Shown here piece after piece: positions 44,630 through 51,162 of a stretch of DNA of 51,162 nucleotides. Each line of letters opens with the position of its first letter. Within the stretch, counting starts at the first letter, position 1. The notes below the pieces were generated by a model. The model saw nothing but the letters and a program-made list of their open reading frames with translations. It ran no database searches and was not told the origin of the DNA. The position numbers and the translations under genes were made by a program. The stretch spans positions 1 through 51,162 of the forward strand of contig JALSJU010000089.1 of assembly GCA_026989145.1 (NCBI GenBank), in the 5' to 3' direction. This DNA comes from Thiotrichaceae bacterium. Lineage in GTDB: Bacteria > Pseudomonadota > Gammaproteobacteria > Thiotrichales > Thiotrichaceae.

Positions 44630-44765
44630 GTAACTCCTCAGCTTGCACCTGAAATCCGCTATTTCTGCGTTAAAAAATGATCATTTACACTTGTAAACTC
44701 ACATTTTTCGCCTTGAACTAACGAATTTCAGGCACAATCTGAGCAGTTACTGTTTACTTTTATAA
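44630..44765. mobile_element. Family C inverted-repeat element, copy 3 (inverted, right end lost)
   Basis: This is nearly the reverse complement of the full copy at 39873-40023. It starts GTAACTCCTCAGC four bases after the cytochrome stop and agrees with the other copy with few changes up to about 44765. The far terminal repeat is missing, and a family D palindrome begins five bases later. The opposite orientation to copy 2 shows that the family is mobile or was spread by recombination. Confidence 0.8.
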
Positions 44766-44769
44766 CTCT

Positions 44770-44820
44770 CCCTAATTCCAGCTAGAAAACACGATAATGC
44801 GTTTCTTTCTGGAATTAGGG
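44770..44820. repeat. Family D palindromic element, copy 2
   Basis: CCCTAATTCCAG (44770-44781) and CTGGAATTAGGG (44809-44820) are perfect inverted repeats around a 27-base centre containing TAGAAAACACGA. The same centre motif and similar arms occur in copy 1 at 35462-35534. It ends just before the stop of the minus-strand gene at 44825 and could serve as its transcription-ending hairpin. Confidence 0.75.
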
Positions 44821-44824
44821 ACTC

Positions 44825-45178
44825 TTAAAAAGTTAGTTTTTGTAAAAAATGAAAGGCTTCAGCCTCTTTGATTTTACAAAACTGATTTGTTTGCAAATCC
44901 TTATACTCATAAACCCCAGCCGATATACTTCGGCTGGAAATAACAACACGATGACGAATACCTAAAAACTCAATCACCTCAAACATATTTTTAGGTTTTT
45001 GACCACGATCATCAACAATCACTGTTATGCCGACATCAACTAACTGTTGATAAAGCTTATCTGTAGCTATTTTAACATTTAAAAAAGTGCTTGGTTGCAT
45101 TGGCGCCAAAGCAATTTGGAAGCCATATTGATCAGTTCTCTCACGCAACTCTTTAATATTTGTTTGAGATAAGTACAT
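44825..45178 (-). CDS. Stand-alone anticodon-binding domain resembling the C terminus of prolyl-tRNA synthetase
   Basis: The 117-residue protein aligns by eye with the HGTP anticodon-binding domain of ProRS: GFQIALAPM, then DKLYQQLVDVGITVIVDDRGQKP, quoted as LYQQLVDVGITV and DDRGQKP. It continues with LGIRHRVVISSRSISAGVYEYKD (GIRHRVVIS and YEYKD). No catalytic domain is attached. The start is taken at ATG 45178; a TTG at 45208 is possible, and neither has a clear ribosome site. A tRNA-binding, regulatory or trans-acting role is inferred. It follows the DUF255 gene on the minus strand. Confidence 0.72.
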   Translation of the reverse strand: MYLSQTNIKELRERTDQYGFQIALAPMQPSTFLNVKIATDKLYQQLVDVGITVIVDDRGQKPKNMFEVIEFLGIRHRVVISSRSISAGVYEYKDLQTNQFCKIKEAEAFHFLQKLTF

Positions 45179-45235
45179 GCAGAAGTCTATATAAAGGGGC
45201 AACGCCAAATATTATGGGGCTTAATCAGATTTTGC

Positions 45236-47023
45236 TCAATGCAAACTCAATAAAGATGGAAAAGAATAACTATCAACTTCCAGTGAGCGCGTCATAATAT
45301 TTTGAACCTCGCGTGCTTTTTTGATAAGTGTCTGCTGTCCAGAAAGTATGCTTGCTTTTAGTAATAATGCTTCTGCTGATATGAGTGAACTATCAGCAAT
45401 ATGTGCTTGAATCACCTGACTGGGTAACAAATTATCGGGGTCTTCAATCCAATTTCTTTTCGTATGAAATGTATTCCATGCAGTATTTGCTATCGCCTGC
45501 CCCAGTTTGCTAGCTCTGTCATCTTTGGTTGTTCTCCCCCATTCTATTAAACCTAGAGAAACAGCAGCATAGTCATACAACGTCCCAGACTTTGAGTCGG
45601 CAGCAGAACGTCGTAATGTTTTTCCATCCCATAAATTCATTAAAAACTGGGAAAGTTTGCTCCCTGTTGATTTAAGATCAGGATTGTATTCAATGCCCTT
45701 GGCAAATGCAGATAGCACTAAGCCGTTCATGCCAGCAAGTAGTTTAGTATCTCGGGGTAGAGTACGTGTTTTTTCTCGGTAATCTTTTAGTTTTTTCTTT
45801 ACTGACGTTAATAGTTTTTGCGTTGCTTCTGGCTTGTTTCCGAGTACTTTAGTGAGTTCCTTTAGCGTCATTGCTTGCCTTGGCAGATTACCGGCAGGCA
45901 ACTCATTCGAGCGATTTAAATTCCAATAGTGGTTAGCTAATTTTAATTCACCTTTATTCAAAACCTTCTTCAACTCAGTCTGTGTCCAAAGGTAAAAGCC
46001 ACCTTCTTCATTGTTATTATCCACCGCTGACAAACTGGCAATAAACGCATTGCTTGCGCCTCTCAGTGAGTTGTTTAAAAAGCCTAAGGTTTCTAGTGCC
46101 ACTATTTTGTAATTTTCATTGCCGTATTGTTCATACGCCTTAAAGTACAGTAAAGGCATCATTGCGTTGGTGTAAATCATTTTTTCAAAATGAGGTGTCT
46201 CCCAATCTGGGTCAGTGGTATAGCGATAAAACCCGCCACCTAGCTCATCATGTAACCCTTTGCTTGCCATTTGCTTAAGAGTCAGCTGGATAAAGTCATC
46301 AACTTCTTTATCTTTATTGTATTTAGCATTAAGTTTTAATAAGGCAAGCAGTTGTGGTATCTGTGGGAACTTACGTTGCTCTCCAAAGCCACCTTGCATT
46401 TTATCTGCATATTGCATCGCAGTGGCTACATAGCTTTTTTGCAACTGTTGTAGCGTTTTACCCTTAGTTATACGCTCTTGCTTGTTTAGCATCGTGCTAA
46501 GGGTTTTACTCATATCCAGCGCTTGTGCTTTAAGAGATACTTGCTCCTTTTTCCATTTCTGGTCAAGCTGACCCAGTACGCTAGAAAACTGATTGCGCGG
46601 CATATAGGTAGCGCCCACCAAAGGATGACCTTCAGGTGTAACAAATACATTTAATGGCCAACCTGCTGTACCATTGGTAATTTGCACAAACTCAATCAGT
46701 TGCTTATCTAAAACAGGATTTAGCTCTCGATCCACTTTCACAGAAATATAATTTTTGTTTAATTTTTTAGCAATACCTTTGTCAGAGTAACTCTCCCGTT
46801 GCATCACATGACACCAGTGACAAGAGAAATAGCCAATGGAAATAAACAATAATTTATTTTCTTTACGCGCTTTTTCTAAAGCAGGCTTACCCCACTCCAT
46901 CCAGTTAACGGGGTCGTTGCCGTGCAAGGCTAGGTAGGGGGAAGAATGATCTTTTAAATCATTGGCAGCAACAGGGGTTTGAAGCGTAAACACCAATAGC
47001 AAAAAAACAAAAACATTTTTCAT
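45236..47023 (-). CDS. DUF255 thioredoxin-fold protein (YyaL/SPATA20 type), exported
   Basis: The 595-residue protein has a signal peptide if started at 47023 (MKNVFVFLLLVFTL, cleavage near AND). It then has the DUF255 domain: HGNDPVNWMEWG, GYFSCHWCHVM (Cys68-x-x-Cys71), KVDRELNP and TNGTAGWPLNVFV. A long helical C-terminal region of six-hairpin glycosidase-like type follows, with GGGFYRYTTDPDWETPHFEKM (GGGFYRYTTD and PHFEKM are the marks). A frame from 47086 would add 21 residues without a signal-like start. Function is unknown; redox or sugar roles have been proposed for the family. Confidence 0.85.
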   Translation of the reverse strand: MKNVFVFLLLVFTLQTPVAANDLKDHSSPYLALHGNDPVNWMEWGKPALEKARKENKLLFISIGYFSCHWCHVMQRESYSDKGIAKKLNKNYISVKVDRELNPVLDKQLIEFVQITNGTAGWPLNVFVTPEGHPLVGATYMPRNQFSSVLGQLDQKWKKEQVSLKAQALDMSKTLSTMLNKQERITKGKTLQQLQKSYVATAMQYADKMQGGFGEQRKFPQIPQLLALLKLNAKYNKDKEVDDFIQLTLKQMASKGLHDELGGGFYRYTTDPDWETPHFEKMIYTNAMMPLLYFKAYEQYGNENYKIVALETLGFLNNSLRGASNAFIASLSAVDNNNEEGGFYLWTQTELKKVLNKGELKLANHYWNLNRSNELPAGNLPRQAMTLKELTKVLGNKPEATQKLLTSVKKKLKDYREKTRTLPRDTKLLAGMNGLVLSAFAKGIEYNPDLKSTGSKLSQFLMNLWDGKTLRRSAADSKSGTLYDYAAVSLGLIEWGRTTKDDRASKLGQAIANTAWNTFHTKRNWIEDPDNLLPSQVIQAHIADSSLISAEALLLKASILSGQQTLIKKAREVQNIMTRSLEVDSYSFPSLLSLH

Positions 47024-47136
47024 AATGACTAATTTCGTGAAATGGATAACCTTCATTATACGCAGATAAAGGCGAATTGGTTTCAATGCTGATATAATCG
47101 TCTTAATACGTCATTATTAGAGATTGAAGAAGCGCT

Positions 47137-48222
47137 ATGTCTGGAAATTCTTACGGAAAAATATTTACAGTAACGTCATTTGGCGAAAGCCACGGTCCTG
47201 CCATTGGCTGCATTGTGGATGGCTGCCCTCCTGGAATGGCGCTATCCGAAACGGATATTCAAGGCGATTTAGACCGTCGCAAGCCAGGCACTAGCCGGCA
47301 CACCACGCAACGCCGTGAGCAAGATGAAGTGCAAATACTTTCGGGCGTGTTTGAAGGTAAAACCACCGGCACACCAATAGCGATGATTATTCATAACACC
47401 GATCAGCGCTCAAAAGACTACGGCGATATTATGAACAGCTTTCGCCCTGGCCATGCCGACTACACCTACTATAAAAAATATGGTTTTCGTGATTACCGTG
47501 GTGGCGGTCGTTCGTCTGCACGTGAAACAGCGATGCGCGTTGCAGCTGGTGGCGTAGCTAAAAAATATTTAAAAGAACGCTATGGAATTGAAGTCAAAGG
47601 CTACTTATCTCAACTTGGCCCAATTAAAATTGAAACCGTTGATTGGGACGTGATTAACACCAACCCTTTCTTCTCGCCCGATGAAAGTAAAGTTGCTGAA
47701 ATGGAAGATTATATGGATGCCTTACGTAAAGAAGGTGAGTCCATTGGTGCGAAAATTACCACGGTAGCAACAGGTGTGCCACCTGGGATAGGAGAGCCCA
47801 TTTTTGATCGTTTGGATGCTGAAATCGCGCATTCAATGATGAGCATTAATGCCGCTAAAGGGGTAGAAATTGGCGCAGGATTTGACTCTATTACACAAAA
47901 AGGCACAGTCCACCGTGATGAAATAACGCTAGATGGTTTTATTGGTAATAATGCAGGCGGCGTACTAGGTGGTATTTCATCGGGTCAAGATATTGTCGTA
48001 CATACTGCATTCAAACCCACCTCTAGCCTACGGCTACCTGGGCGAAGCGTGAACCTTCAAGGCGAAGAAGTGGAGGTTATCACCAAAGGCAGACATGACC
48101 CATGTGTAGGAATTCGCGCAACACCTATTTGCGAGGCCCAATTAGCAATCACCTTAATGGATCAAATATTAAGGCATCGTGCTCAAAATATGGACGTTAC
48201 GACTGATTTAAAAGATATATAG
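47137..48222 (+). CDS. aroC: Chorismate synthase
   Basis: AroC makes chorismate from EPSP, the last shikimate-pathway step, and needs reduced FMN. The 361-residue product is of normal length with the family signatures: [18 protein letters not shown] near the start, [14 protein letters not shown], and [18 protein letters not shown] (about 122-139). The C terminus has [16 protein letters not shown]. It has its own promoter region and is divergent from the DUF255 gene. Confidence 0.96.
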   Translation: MSGNSYGKIFTVTSFGESHGPAIGCIVDGCPPGMALSETDIQGDLDRRKPGTSRHTTQRREQDEVQILSGVFEGKTTGTPIAMIIHNTDQRSKDYGDIMNSFRPGHADYTYYKKYGFRDYRGGGRSSARETAMRVAAGGVAKKYLKERYGIEVKGYLSQLGPIKIETVDWDVINTNPFFSPDESKVAEMEDYMDALRKEGESIGAKITTVATGVPPGIGEPIFDRLDAEIAHSMMSINAAKGVEIGAGFDSITQKGTVHRDEITLDGFIGNNAGGVLGGISSGQDIVVHTAFKPTSSLRLPGRSVNLQGEEVEVITKGRHDPCVGIRATPICEAQLAITLMDQILRHRAQNMDVTTDLKDI

Positions 48223-48257
48223 TCAAGCCACCCTCATAAATCTAATTGGAATTCCAG

Positions 48258-49676
48258 ATGCTTACCAAACTTAGACGCTATTTGTTTGTTTCATGGCTGG
48301 TTTTTATCATCGCAACCTTAGCCGCTTGTGGCGGGAGTGACAATGCCCCTAAAATAAAAACAATTAAAAACCTTACCTTATTTGTACATGGCTTTGATAA
48401 AGATGGTTATAAAGCGTCTGGCACTTTTGGGGATAAACATCCTGACGAAGCCTTAGAAAAATTTCAAGCCTTAGGTCAAAACTACCCATCCAGTAAAGAC
48501 AAGGTCGTTATCAATATTACCCAAGCAACGACTTACTATGGTGATACCCCTCCCGATTATTATAGTGAACAAGACAAACAAGATTTAAAAGAAGTCACCG
48601 CACAATGGGATGGTGGCATCCCTCGTTATGCGATGATTGTTGAAAAATATGCGAAACACTTAATGATACAAGAAAAAGTAGAGCGCATTAATATCGTCAG
48701 TGGCAGCATGGGTTCTTTAGTTACCCGCTGGATGATTGAAAAGGATGTAGAAGGCTTAGCCAGTCATAAAAAGATAGCCAAATGGTATAGCCTTGAAGGG
48801 GTGATTACTGGCAACTACGCAGCCGATCGAAAGCAATACATCGAAAAAATTTACGGCGGAAGTGCGCTCGACAGTATTGATATTACCCACATGACTTCAG
48901 ACTGGATTGAAGAAAACTTTCAAAACCCTGTCAGCAATGCAACCAGCCCCTATTACAAAAATATTTTATTAGGTCAACAAGCCTCAACGGATGATGGTTT
49001 AGGCCACGGCGCATTAACCAAATTGCTATTTTTAAATGGTCAATTCTCAGCTAATGACGGTACACAGCGGGTTAAAGATTGTCGCTTTGATGATGTACTC
49101 CCAGAAGCACAGTTTCATGACCAAGCACCAACATTCACCTTGATTCATAAAGATCATTTGAGTTTAAAGGATCATAAAGGAGCTTGGGCAAATGTAATGA
49201 TTTTTTTAAATGCGAAAAAACGTGTCAAAGTTACGCTAGCCGATGCCAAAGTTGAAGACATAAAAGAAGACTATCCTTGGTACAGCACCAATGATAGAGC
49301 AGAAATTGTTTTTGCCAGTAAGGTATATTCTCCAAAGCTTGAAGACCTCTGGGGAATCAAAGAAGCAATCGCAGAAAATACACGAAGTGGTGCGACCTTA
49401 ACCGTACACCACTACAATGAAAATGGTGATGAAAAAGAATTAAACCAATTCATCTTAGATCAATTTGTAGCCGCTGATGAAACCAAACTCAACATTGATT
49501 TTAAGGTCGAAGAAATCGACTATGCGGCAAAGTATGGAGTCTACGAGCGAATAAATCATCACTATGATTTAATTGATGAAACTCAGGTTAGCGTGCCGTT
49601 AGAGAATGGTACATATCCTTTTAAAGGTGATAATTGGAGTTTTAATTTAAAGGTCGTAGTGATCAATTATCCTTGA
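48258..49676 (+). CDS. Alpha/beta-hydrolase (lipase-like) lipoprotein
   Basis: The 472-residue product has a lipobox (TLAACGG, Cys24). The start is ATG 48258 with GGA upstream; a TTG twelve bases earlier is open. A hydrolase core shows LFVHGF (oxyanion region, 41-46) and INIVSGSMGSLVTR around Ser150 as the nucleophile elbow (S-G-S-M-G, with Ser instead of the usual first Gly). A candidate catalytic His is in the phrase LGHGALT or further C-terminal. A C-terminal beta-rich segment resembles an added domain. Function is inferred to be cell-surface esterase or lipase. It follows aroC by 35 bp. Confidence 0.72.
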   Translation: MLTKLRRYLFVSWLVFIIATLAACGGSDNAPKIKTIKNLTLFVHGFDKDGYKASGTFGDKHPDEALEKFQALGQNYPSSKDKVVINITQATTYYGDTPPDYYSEQDKQDLKEVTAQWDGGIPRYAMIVEKYAKHLMIQEKVERINIVSGSMGSLVTRWMIEKDVEGLASHKKIAKWYSLEGVITGNYAADRKQYIEKIYGGSALDSIDITHMTSDWIEENFQNPVSNATSPYYKNILLGQQASTDDGLGHGALTKLLFLNGQFSANDGTQRVKDCRFDDVLPEAQFHDQAPTFTLIHKDHLSLKDHKGAWANVMIFLNAKKRVKVTLADAKVEDIKEDYPWYSTNDRAEIVFASKVYSPKLEDLWGIKEAIAENTRSGATLTVHHYNENGDEKELNQFILDQFVAADETKLNIDFKVEEIDYAAKYGVYERINHHYDLIDETQVSVPLENGTYPFKGDNWSFNLKVVVINYP

Positions 49677-49678
49677 TG

Positions 49679-49856
49679 TTAACCTGAATCCCTGACTTCA
49701 ATGCGGATAACAAGGTGTAAAATATTGGTTTAGCAAGGTTTTAAAAAATATTAGCTTCACCCTTAGGTTAAGCGGGCATTTTTTAACCGAATGCGATAAA
49801 GGATGAATCAATAGCTTTCGTACTGTGCCGTAGTGAAGTCACGGATTCAGGGTTAA
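49679..49856. mobile_element. Family E inverted-repeat element (178 bp)
   Basis: The ends are imperfect inverted repeats of about 28 bp: TTAACCTGAATCCCTGACTT at the left, and the complement of TTAACCCTGAATCCGTGACT at the right. The interior has no coding frame. It fills the gap between the lipase-like gene and the convergent vWA/TPR gene. No second copy was found in this window. The ends resemble families A and B in starting TTAA followed by a CCTGA-type core, without being the same. Confidence 0.65.
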
Positions 49857-49865
49857 ACTAAGAAC

Positions 49866-51162
49866 TCACCAAGGTTTTACCCCGGGTATACTTTTAGGCT
49901 TTTTGAGCTTACCGGGAAAGCCCTCCTCTATTTCAAATAAACGCTTCCAGAGTTGATTAGATTGCTGCTCTGCTAAACCCATAAAATAAATTTTGGCTTG
50001 TTCAAGATCATATTGCTGTTTTTCTTTTTGTTTATGGGTCTCCACATCACCTTGCAGCAATTTAAATTGAGCCATATTTTTTGCAAGTAGCTGATTCAAG
50101 TCTGAATCGGGCAATTTGGGCAAGCTTGCCTTTAATAGATTCACCGCTTTAGTATTAAGCATATAAGGTATTTGCTCGGGTAAATCAAAAAGGGGGGAGC
50201 TATCATTCGGCACATTATAATTGCCACGCTTCGCTAATTGTTGACGGCGTTTTTCTAATTCAATACTAATAGCGATACTGAGCTTTTGATTATTAATACT
50301 TTGTTGCTGCTTAGGTGCATAGCGCAACGCATCTGTAAACACTTCAGCCGCGCGCGCATAGTCGCTGCCTTGAAAAAGCGCATTCCCTAGATTGTGCAAC
50401 GCTACAGCACGTTGTTGTTTTGTTTTCGCGTTTAAAACGGCCTCAATAAATTGGCTTTTAGCTGCTTTAAACTTTTTATTTTTATAGGCGTTTATGCCCT
50501 GTTCAAGGGATGACTGATAACTCGTTTTATCGCCAAACTGTTCTGCATAAGTAGAAGAGTGAGGCATGAAAATTGCCAAAAAAAGTAGTAATCCTAATAT
50601 CGAATTAAGCGATTTTTTTGGTAGACCTGTTGAAAACAGAGCAAACACAAGTAAAAATATGGCAGGAAGAAGTGGCCATTGATACAGCTCATGCCATTGC
50701 CCTGCTTTTTCATTATTGACGGGTTTTATGTTTTTCATCATGCCTTGTTGGTACAGTGCTTGCCATTCGCTCTCATCCTTTTTAACACGACTAAAGCGAC
50801 CATTACCTGCTTTAGCCAATCTTTTTAAGAGCTCTTTATTAAGTTTTGAAATAATGGCTTGACCGTTTTCTTCCAGCCAGTTGCCATCACCCAGAGGAAT
50901 CGCCGCACCTTCTTCAGTCGCCAAAGCCAGAATATAAGTATCTAACCCTTTGGCACTAAAATTCTGAATATTCTTTTCAAGTGCGTTTGATTGCGCCGTT
51001 GAAACATCCCCATCAGTCATCCAAATTATTGCCTGTTGATAGCCGGGCTTATTGGCTAATAATTCATCCTTTGCAAAGTTTAATGCTTGCATCGCCTCAC
51101 TGCCACGCGTGGGAAGTTGCAAAGTATCCAGAGATTTCAAATAAAACTTTAGTGCTTTAAAA
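49866..51162 (-). CDS. vWA/TPR membrane protein, 3' part only (runs off the window edge)
   Basis: The frame is open from the window edge; the apparent start at 51140 is a TTG inside the gene, so the N terminus is missing. The visible part begins in a von Willebrand A domain with IIWMTDGDVSTA (MIDAS threonine and aspartate), followed by two membrane helices (LLPAIFLLVFALFSTG and the next segment, GLLLFLAIFMPH). A TPR region follows (GINAYKNKKFKAAKSQFIEAVL and ALHNLGNALFQGSDYARAAEVF; marks GNALF and YARAAEVF). This fits the BatB/BatC-type proteins of the Bat (aerotolerance) operon, with vWA and TPR parts fused. The downstream neighbour is the family E repeat. Confidence 0.8.
   Translation of the reverse strand, partial: FKALKFYLKSLDTLQLPTRGSEAMQALNFAKDELLANKPGYQQAIIWMTDGDVSTAQSNALEKNIQNFSAKGLDTYILALATEEGAAIPLGDGNWLEENGQAIISKLNKELLKRLAKAGNGRFSRVKKDESEWQALYQQGMMKNIKPVNNEKAGQWHELYQWPLLPAIFLLVFALFSTGLPKKSLNSILGLLLFLAIFMPHSSTYAEQFGDKTSYQSSLEQGINAYKNKKFKAAKSQFIEAVLNAKTKQQRAVALHNLGNALFQGSDYARAAEVFTDALRYAPKQQQSINNQKLSIAISIELEKRRQQLAKRGNYNVPNDSSPLFDLPEQIPYMLNTKAVNLLKASLPKLPDSDLNQLLAKNMAQFKLLQGDVETHKQKEKQQYDLEQAKIYFMGLAEQQSNQLWKRLFEIEEGFPGKLKKPKSIPGVKPW

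Noticed and set aside
1-51162. CRISPR arrays, rRNA, prophage and transposase genes
   Set aside because: No regularly spaced direct repeats, rRNA segments, phage structural genes or transposase motifs were seen. The repeated elements are non-coding.

Overview
The window is a chromosomal segment of an AT-rich (roughly 40% G+C by eye) gammaproteobacterium, most probably a sulfur oxidiser of Thiotrichales type. The evidence is a soxXYZA cluster with a single-haem SoxA, a stand-alone TusA-type sulfur carrier, two small c-type cytochromes, and gene orders typical of Gammaproteobacteria: pncC-recA-recX-alaS-lysC, dapF-DUF484-xerC, gatCAB, rapA and hslO. The genus is inference only. No rRNA, tRNA, CRISPR, prophage or transposase gene was seen.

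Layout. 1-3000: a TPR-like protein, then soxX-Y-Z-A ending in a strong terminator. 3070-5190: a PCMT-like methyltransferase and a TolC-type outer-membrane channel. 5327-8522 (minus): gatC-gatA-gatB. 8745-9280: a near-perfect 40-bp palindrome followed by a small secreted His-rich protein whose reading frame is broken in an A6 run. 9674-12526: rapA. 12567-16440 (minus): DUF924, then a DUF1800 lipoprotein/DUF1501 Tat protein pair. 16628-24248: pncC, recA, recX, alaS, lysC and an FKBP isomerase. 24342-28538: a small beta-barrel, two tandem membrane GGDEF proteins and hslO. 28539-30671 (minus): a secreted zinc metalloprotease.

30880-33030 is the most unusual part. A zinc-ribbon protein is followed by a fusion of an archaeo-eukaryotic primase-like (AEP/PrimPol) domain to a HAD phosphatase domain, and then by about 300 nt of hairpin-rich non-coding DNA ending in a terminator. 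33155-35426 (minus) holds a LysM-amidase without a signal peptide paired with a small lipoprotein (a possible effector/immunity pair), a HIT protein and an NTF2-like protein. 35600-38125: small unknown and membrane proteins. 38202-40888 (minus): dapF-DUF484-xerC. 41047-44626: TusA, BioF, an MscS-like protein and a cytochrome c5-type protein behind an FNR-like site. 44825-47023 (minus): a stand-alone ProRS anticodon-binding domain and a DUF255 thioredoxin-fold protein. 47137-49676: aroC and a lipase-like lipoprotein. 49866 to the edge (minus): the 3' part of a vWA/TPR protein.

The intergenic DNA carries several families of short non-coding inverted-repeat elements that resemble MITEs. Family A (about 280-320 bp, TTAA-flanked) has two clear copies. 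Family B abuts one of them between recA and recX. Family C (about 150 bp) has three copies. Family D (50-75 bp palindromes) has two. Family E (178 bp) has one. They sit in gene gaps and split otherwise conserved gene clusters. All calls come from reading the sequence; no database search was run.
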